Positions 1-8,303 are shown, numbered from the stretch's first letter. The stretch: DNA of 21,438 nt from JBEBXQ01 sp040391535 (GCA_040391535.1 JBEBXQ010000089.1:1-21438), one strand, 5' to 3'. Numbers and translations are program-made. Notes: generated by a model from the letters alone, not told the origin.

Positions 1-2298
1 TAACATTCTGCAATTCATTACTTTTTCAACCAGATCGGCCGGGATGTAGAAATAATGATTGGACGCTTCAAAGCCCAGCCTCGAATCGGAACACTGTAAT
101 GCAGCCATTTGTTTGGCAAGGGCTATTTCTCTTCTCAGTAACCTGGCAAGCGTCTGCTTGTTATGACCCTGGTTCTCCTGGTCTCTCAACAGGATAATCT
201 CACTCTGGTTGGCGATACTTTCGTAATGAACAGCAACCGTTTCCGCCACATTAATTTCCTTTTCTAATGCCTTACTGACACTCTCGGATAGCGTGAGCGG
301 TGCAGTGTTCTTTCTTAATGCATTTACAGCCTCCTGAAAACCGGTAGCAACCGTCCGTAACTGTTGTATAAAAACAGCTTCGGGGTAAATGCTGCGCCAG
401 CTTTTCAGATCGTCATAAGCAATACCTACCATTGTGGAAGAATACCCGGTCGGCTTTTCCCATAGTAAATTGGATGGTCCCGACTGCAGCGGGGCATTGT
501 AAACCACCCCGATATGATAAGGAAACTGACTGAAAGCCTTGCTGAACTGCCGCCAGGCTTTCACGACCTCATTTCCGGCAATACCATAGCGGTTAACAGC
601 TACTTTTTGCATGGCTTCAACGGGCGTCATATCCGGATTACTGCCCAGTAAGGCTACCACCTCCAGATTAGGAGACGGGTATCCGCCGAGCGTCCAGCCC
701 AGCATAAGTCCGTCTACACCTGCTTTCCGCAAATTAGCAACGTGATTCGCTACATTTTCAAGTGCGGGGATGTAGGGTACGGCCGCGATTTCCCAGGTAT
801 TACCGGCCTGAATTTTGGCTATGGCCTGCAGACCGTGCTGTCTGGCGATCTGCCAGTGACGGGTGGCACGAGGACCGGGACCGATCCCTGAAATCGAATA
901 TTCACCCACTTTTGATTGGATCCCGCCACGCTCAATATCCAGATTCCATTCACTGACACTCATAATAGCCATATTTTTGGGTAAATCAGGAATAATGGCT
1001 TCTGCCCAGTTATCCTTCCACCCCCAGTCCCAGGCAATCAGGCGGGGAGGCTTGCTGTTTATCGCCTGCTGGTTTTTCTTTTTATAATTGTCGAAGCCCC
1101 TGCTGATGGCATTTTCATAAATCGTATTCAATGCCGCAATTACTTTGCCAGGGCCCGGTACCGAACAGCGCGGGCACTCATTTCCTTTGCCGTGTGACCA
1201 GCAGTTGGTAGGATTTTCAGATGCGGTAATAGAGAAAAACCCGGCAAGGCCCGGCACTCTTTCAGTGATGGTAGCAATCGAATCAGACAAATATTGCTGT
1301 ACTTCCGGAATGCTGGTGCAAAGTGAATTTCCCGCACCTTTCAACTGAGGATATTTACGGAAAAATGCCGGCGTCTGGTTGCGGGGCTCATTAAGGTACA
1401 GATAAATACCAATCCCTTTTTCTTTCGCTTTACTGACCAGCTTTTGCAGGTTTTCAAGTCTTTTCTCCCAGTTTTCGCTCAGGGAGGGCTCCCAGGGAAA
1501 AGGGGTTATCTGGCTCAGTACGATGTGCATCCAGGTGCCGTCCATTCCTGATGCCGCCATGCGCTCAAGGTAACCCTCCGGGTAGGGATCAATACTTTCA
1601 TCCAGTAGCGGATCTCCGAAAAGTGCAAAATAGGCATACCCGAACCGGGGCTGAAACCCGGATCCGGCAACAGGTGATTCAGTAACGGGAGGTACGGATA
1701 AATCTTTGACAAACTGAAAATAAGGTTCTTTTTGTTCCGGTAATCCGGCAGGAAATTCTTCTTTTAATACCTTCTGAAACCATTGCAGTTTACCGGTATC
1801 CGTGCGGACAAGATCCTGAAAAGACAGGGGATCGCATTCCGGTTTGAGACTCCCCAGTTTGATATAGAAAAAATCGTCTTCCTGCAATGTAAATTCCAGT
1901 TTCTCCTGAGTCCAGCCGAGCAATTCCAGTAACTGCTGTTCAGGGAGTAAATGCCAGTTACGGCGGATGATCGTCAGGTAACTGCGGTTCCACTGCTCTT
2001 CTGAAACAGGTGGCGGAGCGGATAAGCCCAGTTTCAGCCCTTCCGCACGTACATGCTCTTCGGTGGTTTTTAATACTGCAGCTATTCTTGCCAACGGAAC
2101 AAGCGTCCAGTTGCGCCAGATAAAAGCATAGACAGGATGCGGAAAATGAGAAAGGGCAAGTGCCTTTTTCTTTGTATCAAACAGGAGGCCGGCAGCTCCG
2201 GATTTAAAGGGATTCAGAAATAGCGCGCCCGTTAATACGGTACCGGCAGTGAGGAAATTTCTTCGGGTAAAGGCTTTTTGAGGTTCAGGAAAGTGCAT
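1..2298 (-). CDS. Tat-exported glycoside-hydrolase-like protein, 3' end beyond window
   Basis: I translated this frame by eye and found it open without a stop for 766 codons, from an ATG at 2296-2298 to the left edge, so the C-terminus is missing. The N-terminus carries a twin-arginine signal (TRRNFL at residues 11-16) followed by a hydrophobic run to about residue 30, which indicates export of a folded protein. The middle looks like a (beta/alpha)-barrel hydrolase: MDGTWMH near residue 252, YLYLNEPRN near 300, an acidic ASENP around E361, a CPRC pair at 375-378, and an aromatic stretch WDWGWKDNW near 420. A conserved acid followed by a Cys-x2-Cys is reminiscent of GH20-like and DUF4838-type proteins, but I cannot assign a family. 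The gene diverges from the sigma-factor gene, so it is probably a separate transcript that serves the same glycan locus. That it is a real gene is secure; the enzymatic role is inference. Confidence 0.72.
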   Translation of the reverse strand, partial: MHFPEPQKAFTRRNFLTAGTVLTGALFLNPFKSGAAGLLFDTKKKALALSHFPHPVYAFIWRNWTLVPLARIAAVLKTTEEHVRAEGLKLGLSAPPPVSEEQWNRSYLTIIRRNWHLLPEQQLLELLGWTQEKLEFTLQEDDFFYIKLGSLKPECDPLSFQDLVRTDTGKLQWFQKVLKEEFPAGLPEQKEPYFQFVKDLSVPPVTESPVAGSGFQPRFGYAYFALFGDPLLDESIDPYPEGYLERMAASGMDGTWMHIVLSQITPFPWEPSLSENWEKRLENLQKLVSKAKEKGIGIYLYLNEPRNQTPAFFRKYPQLKGAGNSLCTSIPEVQQYLSDSIATITERVPGLAGFFSITASENPTNCWSHGKGNECPRCSVPGPGKVIAALNTIYENAISRGFDNYKKKNQQAINSKPPRLIAWDWGWKDNWAEAIIPDLPKNMAIMSVSEWNLDIERGGIQSKVGEYSISGIGPGPRATRHWQIARQHGLQAIAKIQAGNTWEIAAVPYIPALENVANHVANLRKAGVDGLMLGWTLGGYPSPNLEVVALLGSNPDMTPVEAMQKVAVNRYGIAGNEVVKAWRQFSKAFSQFPYHIGVVYNAPLQSGPSNLLWEKPTGYSSTMVGIAYDDLKSWRSIYPEAVFIQQLRTVATGFQEAVNALRKNTAPLTLSESVSKALEKEINVAETVAVHYESIANQSEIILLRDQENQGHNKQTLARLLRREIALAKQMAALQCSDSRLGFEASNHYFYIPADLVEKVMNCRML

Positions 2299-2590
2299 TG
2301 TTTTTGAGGTAAAGCTATTAATGTTTCGTGAAGATGGGGTTAATAAGCAGCTTAAAATTTTCTTCTCATAAAGAGACCGGTTAAACAGGAGGATGTTAAA
2401 ATAAATAAAGTATAATTCTTAAGTAATGGTTGAAACAGCATCGTATTCTTCATTAAACATTACACCGGACGCGGTCAGAAGAAGGGATAAAGTGCTTTTA
2501 TAAAAAAATATGATACTTTTGCATTTAAACAGGCTGGTTGATAGCTTTGTTACTTTTCATACCTAAAGCAGATATTTTCCTTCTCTCGTT
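2299..2590. other. Divergent intergenic regulatory region
   Basis: This 292-bp AT-rich gap separates the divergent hydrolase-like gene and the ECF sigma gene. On the plus strand it holds two TAnnTTTG boxes close to the sigma start. The 9-mer TTAAACAGG occurs twice (2381-2389 and 2525-2533); the first copy is preceded by GG, giving GGTTAAAC, which resembles the inverted repeats found before susC. No minus-strand TAnnTTTG box was found for the hydrolase gene, and no credible small ORF was seen. Confidence 0.6.
2517..2549 (+). promoter_or_regulatory. Promoter of the ECF sigma gene
   Basis: A TTTTG box (2517-2521) and a perfect TAnnTTTG box (TAGCTTTG, 2542-2549) are separated by 20 bases. This matches the -33/-7 arrangement known for Bacteroidota housekeeping promoters. 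The implied transcription start lies near 2556, giving a leader of about 35 bases. The -33 box is itself the end of another perfect TAnnTTTG match (TACTTTTG, 2514-2521), which lacks a clear upstream box and could be a weaker overlapping promoter. Confidence 0.6.
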
Positions 2591-3184
2591 ATGGCTACGC
2601 GAAAATTATATGATGAAAGGGAAACCTTGCGTGAACTGGCCGATGGAAGTGAGTCTGCCTTTGTCCGGATTTTCGATGAATATAGCCCTAAAATTTATAG
2701 AATTGCTTTGAAATTCCTGGATTCACGCGAGTCGGCAGAAGAGATCGTACAGGATGTTTTTATGGATATATGGTTGAGAAGGGAGAAAATAGGCGAGGTA
2801 TTGAACTTTGGCGGTTATCTTCACGGAATGGTAAGAAAACAGGTTTATGATGCTTATCGCCGCAAATCAGCCTTTACCGACGTGATACATGAGCTAAGCT
2901 ACCGTGAACAGTCTGATAACCCCACTGAAAGAATGGTACAGGAAGAAGAATACAGGAAGCTGCTACATGAAGTGGTCAACCGGTTACCCGCTCTTCAGAA
3001 GGAAATTTTCTGGCTGGCCCGGGAAGAGGGGCTCAGTCATGAGGCAATAGCCCGGAAACTGAATCTTTCGCGTTTGGCCGTCAAGGCACATATGAAACGA
3101 ATCCTGCGCTTTATACGGGTTGAGCTTCAGCCCTTTCTCAAAACGGCATTGCTGTTCTGGATCCCTTTGGTTCTGATCAGATAA
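2591..3184 (+). CDS. RNA polymerase ECF sigma factor (Bacteroidota SusCD-associated type)
   Basis: The 197-residue protein has the two-domain ECF layout. Region 2 spans roughly residues 22-66, with FDEYSPKIYRIALKFL and the typical SAEEIVQDVFMDIWLRR. Region 4 is a helix-turn-helix at about 132-178, with LPALQKEIFWLAREEGLSHE and SRLAVKAHMKR. The length and the EIVQDVF motif match the sigma-70 family expanded in Bacteroides and relatives, which usually sits beside FecR and SusC genes, as here. It would direct RNA polymerase to the transporter promoter once released by the FecR-like protein encoded downstream. The last 19 residues form a hydrophobic tail (ALLFWIPLVLIR) that might contact the membrane or the anti-sigma factor. 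The start is the first ATG after the promoter. Confidence 0.93.
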   Translation: MATRKLYDERETLRELADGSESAFVRIFDEYSPKIYRIALKFLDSRESAEEIVQDVFMDIWLRREKIGEVLNFGGYLHGMVRKQVYDAYRRKSAFTDVIHELSYREQSDNPTERMVQEEEYRKLLHEVVNRLPALQKEIFWLAREEGLSHEAIARKLNLSRLAVKAHMKRILRFIRVELQPFLKTALLFWIPLVLIR

Positions 3185-3486
3185 TTTAGCCCTGTATCGA
3201 ACATATCTCCGGCTGACAGGTAAATTTTTCTTTCTGCTGTTCTGTTGGATTTTTGCCAGTCCCAGTGTTACTCTATATTTTTCAATATGTTGATAAACAG
3301 CATATTGATGTGGTTTACCATGCCTGGTATACTAGATTGATGGCGTGGATGTAAATGAGAATCAGGATCGGTTCAAAAATAATTTTCAGGATAATTGCCC
3401 CCTCAGTCTTTTTCGGGAGACATGTATAGCAGGGAGCCTTATCAAGTTCTGAAAATATATATGCTTATAAAGAAAAAGATATCCGG
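3185..3486. other. 302-bp gap between sigma and anti-sigma genes
   Basis: No credible gene is visible here. The stretch is AT-rich and contains an inverted repeat, CAATATG at 3283-3289 and CATATTG at 3301-3307, with an 11-base spacer, and just after it a small TACCA/TGGTA hairpin. The only TTTG-type box is GATTTTTG (3248-3255), one base off TAnnTTTG and without a clear -33 partner. Whether fecR is read from the sigma promoter or from its own is undecided. Confidence 0.5.
3283..3307. repeat. Inverted repeat between sigma and fecR genes
   Basis: Perfect 7-base arms CAATATG and CATATTG are separated by 11 bases. It could be a weak RNA hairpin or a dimeric-regulator site. It has no T-rich tail, so it is not a convincing terminator. 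Confidence 0.35.
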
Positions 3487-4533
3487 ATGAGCACTGAAAA
3501 TAATGGCGAAAACAAACACGGTTCCTATCAAGAACGAAAGGAGCGATTTGACTACCTTATGGACAGGTACATGACGCAGAAAGCCTCAGAAAAAGAAAAA
3601 GAGGAACTCCGCCAATGGGTTGAAAACGGGTTTGGAAGCCGTTTTCAGGAATGGTTTGACAAAAGTTATCATACGGATACCGGCACTGAAGCTGTTCCCG
3701 AAGAGATTCGCCTGGAAATCCTGACCAATATTCTGGGTCAGGTACCTCACCGGAAAACCGGAATGTCCGGAACAGCCTGGAAGTGGGCGGTTGCAGTTGT
3801 TCTGATTATAGGGGCGGCAGTTTGGTTCATGGCAGGCAGTGATTACCAGGTAAAAGAGATGCTGACCGAATACCCTTCTGAAAACAGGAAAGCCGGACAG
3901 GTGGTATTGAAGGGAAAACAGTTTCTGTATCTTCCGGACGGAAGCAGTGTATTGATGAATGAAGGCAGTGAGCTTAGTTATACCCCCGGTTCGTTTGAAA
4001 GCGGACCACGGGAGGTGACGCTGAAGGGTGAGGCTTATTTTAACATTACTCATCATCCGGAAAATGCTTTCAGGGTAAGAGCGGGTTCGGTAGTAACCCG
4101 TGTACTCGGGACGGCCTTTAATGTGAATATGAAAGAAAAGGAGGTAACCGTCACCGTAACCAGAGGGTTGGTGGAAGTAAGCGATAAAGGAAAGGTTTAT
4201 GCAAAGGTGAGGCCGGATGAGCAGATTACGGTCAATACAGAAACGCACAACTATAACACGGTTTCAGTAAGTGCGGAGGAAGAGATAGCCTGGAAAAATG
4301 CCTATCTGGTATTCGATAATATTGATCTGAAGGAGGCCGCAAGGCTGATCCGGAGTCATTATGGCGTGGAACTCCATTTTACCGATACATCATTAATGCA
4401 GTGCCATATTACAGCTTCTTTCTTAAATGAGGAAGCACTTGATACGGTGCTGAAAGTGATTACAGCCATGAACGGGGCCTCTTATAAGGTAGAAGGTGAT
4501 AGTGTATGGATAGAGGGAGGATCCTGTAGTTAG
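3487..4533 (+). CDS. FecR-family anti-sigma factor
   Basis: The 348-residue protein has the standard order of a Bacteroidota FecR protein. A cytoplasmic N-terminal segment (about 1-95, YLMDRYMTQKASEKEKEEL) should bind the ECF sigma factor. A single membrane helix follows at about 97-117 (AVAVVLIIGAAVWFMAG). The periplasmic FecR domain covers about 140-250, with LPDGSSVLMNEGS, GEAYFNI and LGTAFNV. A C-terminal DUF4974 module (about 275-345, FDNIDLKEAARLI) completes it; this fold resembles the STN domain of the partner transporter. In this family it holds the sigma factor inactive until the ligand-loaded transporter contacts the periplasmic part. Its position between the sigma and susC genes fits that role. 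No ribosome binding site decides the start, but the following helix-rich segment has normal family length. Confidence 0.93.
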   Translation: MSTENNGENKHGSYQERKERFDYLMDRYMTQKASEKEKEELRQWVENGFGSRFQEWFDKSYHTDTGTEAVPEEIRLEILTNILGQVPHRKTGMSGTAWKWAVAVVLIIGAAVWFMAGSDYQVKEMLTEYPSENRKAGQVVLKGKQFLYLPDGSSVLMNEGSELSYTPGSFESGPREVTLKGEAYFNITHHPENAFRVRAGSVVTRVLGTAFNVNMKEKEVTVTVTRGLVEVSDKGKVYAKVRPDEQITVNTETHNYNTVSVSAEEEIAWKNAYLVFDNIDLKEAARLIRSHYGVELHFTDTSLMQCHITASFLNEEALDTVLKVITAMNGASYKVEGDSVWIEGGSCS

Positions 4534-4619
4534 GAAGGAACAGATATCAGTAATAAAAGAGAACATTAAACAAGAATAGAAATGCTGCTCAAAGATTATT
4601 TCCCATTTTTTGCGGATGA

Positions 4620-4630
4620 CGGTTAAACCG
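4620..4630. repeat. Operator-like inverted repeat, copy 1
   Basis: CGGTT-A-AACCG is a perfect 5-base-arm inverted repeat around one central base. Its 9-base core GGTTAAACC recurs at 4700-4708, 79 bases downstream and on the other side of the hairpin. Confidence 0.45.
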
Positions 4631-4659
4631 GGGAGGCAAAGAACCGAAGGTATAAAATA

Positions 4660-4689
4660 AAAGCCATCCGGGGGCAACCGGATAGCTTT
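4660..4689 (+). terminator. Strong hairpin before susC (terminator or attenuator)
   Basis: Arms AAAGCCATCCGG (4660-4671) and CCGGATAGCTTT (4678-4689) pair over 11 of 12 positions, with one C/A mismatch, around a six-base loop GGGCAA. A GC-rich core flanked by A-run and T-run is the usual shape of Bacteroidota intrinsic terminators. The T-run is only three bases, so ending may be partial. It would separate the sigma/anti-sigma transcript from susC, or attenuate read-through into it. Confidence 0.5.
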
Positions 4690-4698
4690 GGAGCCCGC

Positions 4699-4709
4699 AG
4701 GTTAAACCT
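4699..4709. repeat. Operator-like inverted repeat, copy 2
   Basis: AGGTT-A-AACCT is a perfect inverted repeat around one base, sharing GGTTAAACC with 4621-4629. It lies 53 bases before the susC start codon and just downstream of the TAGCTTTG box, a position suited to a repressor or to an RNA structure. Confidence 0.45.
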
Positions 4710-4761
4710 AACAAACGGACATTGTTTTTAATAATTAACCATCACTAAAAACGCCTGGTAA

Positions 4762-7700
4762 ATGTACAAAAATTTTATCATGTGCGGAAGGGGTATTCTT
4801 TCTGCCCATCAACCCGCTATTAAATTAGTTATGCGTATAGGGTTATGCTATTTAATAACCACCATCGTCTGCACGCAGTTGCTGATGGCCCGCCCTTCCG
4901 GGGCCCAGTCGTTAGCCGAGATACAGGTTTCTCTCGGAATGAAAAACGAAGGGATCCGGGAGCTTTTCAGGAAAATCGAAATGCAGACTCCGCTGCGGTT
5001 TGCTTTTATGGAGAACCAGGTGAACACTGAGGCCCGGTTTAACCTGGCAAACGGTAAATATCGTGTAGATGAAATACTGAACAGTACATTAACATCACTT
5101 AATCTGACGTATATAAATACCGGTAATGTGGTGTATGTGCTTAGAAAAAATAAAAGAGAAAAGACTCCGGAGCCGGTATCTGCTGAAGATTTATCCATAC
5201 AATATCACAGTCGGGGCGGTGAGCTGATTAAAGGGAAGGTGAAAGATGAGAAAGGAGAAGGCCTGCCAGGTGTAAGTATTCTGATCAAAGGCACACAGCA
5301 GGGAACTACCACCGATGCCGGCGGACAGTTCGAACTCATGGTTCCGGACAGAGGGAGTGTGCTTGTTTTTAGTTTTGTAGGTTATCTGAGCAAGGAATTG
5401 ATGGTCGAAAACCATACTTTCATTGAAACCGTGCTGCAGGTAGACGAGCGGGCGCTGGAAGAGCTGGTCGTGATCGGGTATGGAACACAGAAAAAGAAAG
5501 ACCTGACCGGTGCGGTTTCTGCAATTAAGTTTGATGATATGCCGATGAATACCTTTTCTTCCGTTTCACAGGCGCTCGCCGGGAAAGCTGCCGGGCTGCA
5601 GGTAACAACGATTTCAGCCCAACCAGGAGGAGAGACTACTTTCAATATCAGAGGCGCCGCGTCTACGGGTGCAGGGAATGCCCCTCTGATCGTAATTGAT
5701 GGTTTTCCTGTGTCGTCGTCTGAGGAGCCGGGGAGCGGTAATCGCTACAACGGCGGACCGAAAGACAATACCCTTGCAACGCTGAACCCTAATGACATTG
5801 AGTCCATTGTTATTCTGAAGGATGCCAGTGCCACGGCGATTTATGGTGCACGGGCCGGCCATGGTGTTATCCTCGTAACCACTAAGAGAGGCAAGGAAGG
5901 TAAAGTCAGGATTGACTATGCGGGTACAATGGCTGTGCAACATATGTCGGCTGAAGTAGAAACGTTAAGAGCGGGCGAGTGGATGCGTGAATATAACCGT
6001 TACCAGCGTGAACGTTATCTGTACGACAACCGCATGGGAGTCTACAGCAAAGGGGGAGATTCTAAACCGGCAGATTTTTCAGGATATCAGGGCGACCGTT
6101 TCACAGAAAATCAGATAGCCCGTCCTGAATACGATACCGATTGGGTGGATGCCGTTACCCGTAAAGGGTTACAACAGCAGCATTCGCTCACAATGAGCGG
6201 AGGAACCGAAAAAACACGATACCTGACTTCTGTCAGCTTCTTTGATCAGGAAGGGGTATTACGTAATAACGGGATGAAGCGCTTTAATGCACGCGTCAAT
6301 CTTGATCAGCAGATCAGCCGGATTTTTAAAACCGGGTTCAGCCTTAATTTCAATCAGAACAGGTTTTCAAATGTACCGCTGGGAAACGGGGAGTTTGAAA
6401 ATGCAGGCGCGCTGACTACCGCTATACAATCAGAACCGATACGGCCCATCAGGGATACAAACGGGAACTATACCCATAATCTATACGCAGATTATCTTCC
6501 CAATGCGGTATCGTTGCTGGAAATTTCGGATGATTCGCAGCTGGAACGAATGCTTACCAATGCTTTTGTAGAGGCTGTTCCGCTTCAGGGCCTGCGCCTG
6601 AAAGCTGCAGTGGGATTTGACCGCAGTTTCAACAAACGTAAAACGTATCTGCCTAAGACAACTCTTTACGGACAGAAAACAAACGGTGGCGCATTTATTT
6701 CTTCCTCTGAGAAGGCTGACTACCTGTTTGAAGCGACGGCCGATTACAGTAAAGTTATTCAGAAAAGCAATTTTAACTTACTGGGCGGTTATTCTTTTCA
6801 GGATTTTAACTGGAACGGCCTGGAAGCCGGTAACCAGGATTTCCTGATAGACGGGTTTCTCTATAACAATCTTAATGCAGGCGCATTCCAGCGGCCAAGA
6901 GTCGGATCATCGGCCGGGAAAAGCCAGATGGCCTCTTTTTTCGGGCGGGCCAGTTACAGTTATAATGATAAATATTATCTGACCGCAACCCTCCGTGCTG
7001 ACGCCGCTTCAAATTTGGCTGAAGGTCATCAGTGGGGTTATTTTCCCTCGGTTGCCCTGGCATGGAATATCAGCAATGAGGCCTTTTTCGAACCGTTGCT
7101 GGGTACAGTTTCACAACTTAAGCTCAGAACAGGTTATGGTGAAACAGGGAATTCCAACATCGGGAACAAAGCACGGGACCTTTTTTTTGTAGGCCGTAAT
7201 TACCTGTTTGGTAGTGCTGAAAGCAAAGGTGTTTACCTGGGACAGATGGGGAACAAAGCCTTGACATGGGAAACTACCTCTGAAATAAACCTGGGCCTTG
7301 ATATTGAACTGTTCAGCAGGGTGAACCTGGCCGCCGAGTACTATGACCGGACCATCTCAGACCTGCTGAGTACCCGTCCGCTGATGAGTTTCCATGAAGT
7401 CAGCTCTATTGCCGCCAATATCGGGAAAACACAAAGTAGGGGTTTTGAATTGACTGTCAATAGCCGGAATATCCGCCGTAAAACATTTTCGTGGGCAACC
7501 GACCTGACGTTCTCCCTTTATCGTGACCGCTGGAAAGAGCGCGACCCTTCATGGAAACCAGCCGTTTATCAGCAGGTTGACGATTATATCCGCGCGCAAT
7601 TCGGCTATAAGGCCGACGGACTGGTCCTGCCGTCTGAAACGGGTAACATTCCGCACATGCCCGGTGCTGTGGCAGGACAGGTCAGGTTGAAGGATCTGGA

Positions 7701-8295
7701 CGGATTCAAACGTAACGAGAGCGGCGCTGTCATGTACGACGCCAACGGACAGGCATTGAAAACAGGCCAGCCTGACGGGCGGCTCGATGATGCCGACATG
7801 GTGTTTCTTGGTACAACTGATCCCGGTTATCTGTTCGGGTTTAATAATACCTTTACCTGGAAACAGTTTGATTTTAATTTCTATATCTATGGGATTGCCA
7901 ACCAGCTGAAAGGGGGAGATTATCGCACATCAGTGGGCCCGGAACGTATTTCAACGGACTATGGTATGCTGGCTTCAATCAAAGATTTCTGGTCATCGGA
8001 GAATCAGAACGATACCTATTACGGCCTTTTCCAGTCCCAAAGCCCTTTCGGCACGGGCGACTATCTGTTGAAAAAAATCTGGTATGCCCGGATGCGTAAT
8101 ATTACCCTGGGTTATACATTTCCGGTCAAACCGGCTCATGTCGTACAAAGTGCCCGGGTATATCTCAATGTCAGTAATCCGTTTACGCTGACCAATTATA
8201 AAGGGCTTGACCCCGAAACCGATTCCTGGGTAGGCGGTATCTATGCTTATCCCAATGTCAGGACTTACAGCCTGGGTGTTAACCTTACTTTCTAA
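4762..8295 (+). CDS. SusC/RagA-like TonB-dependent outer-membrane transporter with STN signalling domain
   Basis: The 1177-residue protein starts with a long signal peptide (hydrophobic core about 24-42, probable cleavage near SGAQS at 46-50). It continues with an STN domain (about 54-128) that in this family signals to a FecR anti-sigma factor. Next is a carboxypeptidase-regulatory-like domain (about 155-230, GEGLPGVSILIKGT). The SusC hallmark follows (EELVVIGYGTQKKKDLTGAVS from about 233), then the plug, with its ATAIYGARAGHGVILVTTKRG ending near 377. The 22-strand barrel runs to a terminal phenylalanine (SLGVNLTF). It would import an oligosaccharide across the outer membrane using TonB energy, with the SusD protein encoded eight bases downstream as its lid. 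The STN domain together with the sigma and FecR genes makes it a likely sensor of its own substrate. Substrate cannot be read from sequence. Confidence 0.96.
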   Translation: MYKNFIMCGRGILSAHQPAIKLVMRIGLCYLITTIVCTQLLMARPSGAQSLAEIQVSLGMKNEGIRELFRKIEMQTPLRFAFMENQVNTEARFNLANGKYRVDEILNSTLTSLNLTYINTGNVVYVLRKNKREKTPEPVSAEDLSIQYHSRGGELIKGKVKDEKGEGLPGVSILIKGTQQGTTTDAGGQFELMVPDRGSVLVFSFVGYLSKELMVENHTFIETVLQVDERALEELVVIGYGTQKKKDLTGAVSAIKFDDMPMNTFSSVSQALAGKAAGLQVTTISAQPGGETTFNIRGAASTGAGNAPLIVIDGFPVSSSEEPGSGNRYNGGPKDNTLATLNPNDIESIVILKDASATAIYGARAGHGVILVTTKRGKEGKVRIDYAGTMAVQHMSAEVETLRAGEWMREYNRYQRERYLYDNRMGVYSKGGDSKPADFSGYQGDRFTENQIARPEYDTDWVDAVTRKGLQQQHSLTMSGGTEKTRYLTSVSFFDQEGVLRNNGMKRFNARVNLDQQISRIFKTGFSLNFNQNRFSNVPLGNGEFENAGALTTAIQSEPIRPIRDTNGNYTHNLYADYLPNAVSLLEISDDSQLERMLTNAFVEAVPLQGLRLKAAVGFDRSFNKRKTYLPKTTLYGQKTNGGAFISSSEKADYLFEATADYSKVIQKSNFNLLGGYSFQDFNWNGLEAGNQDFLIDGFLYNNLNAGAFQRPRVGSSAGKSQMASFFGRASYSYNDKYYLTATLRADAASNLAEGHQWGYFPSVALAWNISNEAFFEPLLGTVSQLKLRTGYGETGNSNIGNKARDLFFVGRNYLFGSAESKGVYLGQMGNKALTWETTSEINLGLDIELFSRVNLAAEYYDRTISDLLSTRPLMSFHEVSSIAANIGKTQSRGFELTVNSRNIRRKTFSWATDLTFSLYRDRWKERDPSWKPAVYQQVDDYIRAQFGYKADGLVLPSETGNIPHMPGAVAGQVRLKDLDGFKRNESGAVMYDANGQALKTGQPDGRLDDADMVFLGTTDPGYLFGFNNTFTWKQFDFNFYIYGIANQLKGGDYRTSVGPERISTDYGMLASIKDFWSSENQNDTYYGLFQSQSPFGTGDYLLKKIWYARMRNITLGYTFPVKPAHVVQSARVYLNVSNPFTLTNYKGLDPETDSWVGGIYAYPNVRTYSLGVNLTF

Positions 8296-8303
8296 CTACA
8301 GAT

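Larger units (their letters stand above)
4534..4761 (+). promoter_or_regulatory. Leader/control region upstream of susC-like gene
   Basis: This 228-bp non-coding stretch contains, in order, CGGTTAAACCG (4620-4630), a 12-base-arm hairpin (4660-4689), a TAnnTTTG match TAGCTTTG overlapping its right arm (4683-4690), and AGGTTAAACCT (4699-4709). No -33 box lies at the proper distance before TAGCTTTG, so it may be an ECF-dependent start, a weak promoter, or only part of the hairpin. This is the most likely control point for the transporter genes. Confidence 0.5.

Noticed and set aside
97..1712. Several short plus- and minus-strand frames at the left end
   Set aside because: A single 766-codon minus-strand frame covers the whole stretch and translates to a coherent exported protein.
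3289..3342. 17-codon hydrophobic leader-peptide-like ORF (MLINSILMWFTMPGILD) between sigma and fecR
   Set aside because: It is short, has no ribosome site, and overlaps an inverted repeat; chance is the simpler explanation.
3586..4248. 220-codon open frame on the minus strand inside the fecR gene
   Set aside because: It is antisense to a well-supported FecR gene, its composition looks random, and it has no recognisable domain or signal.
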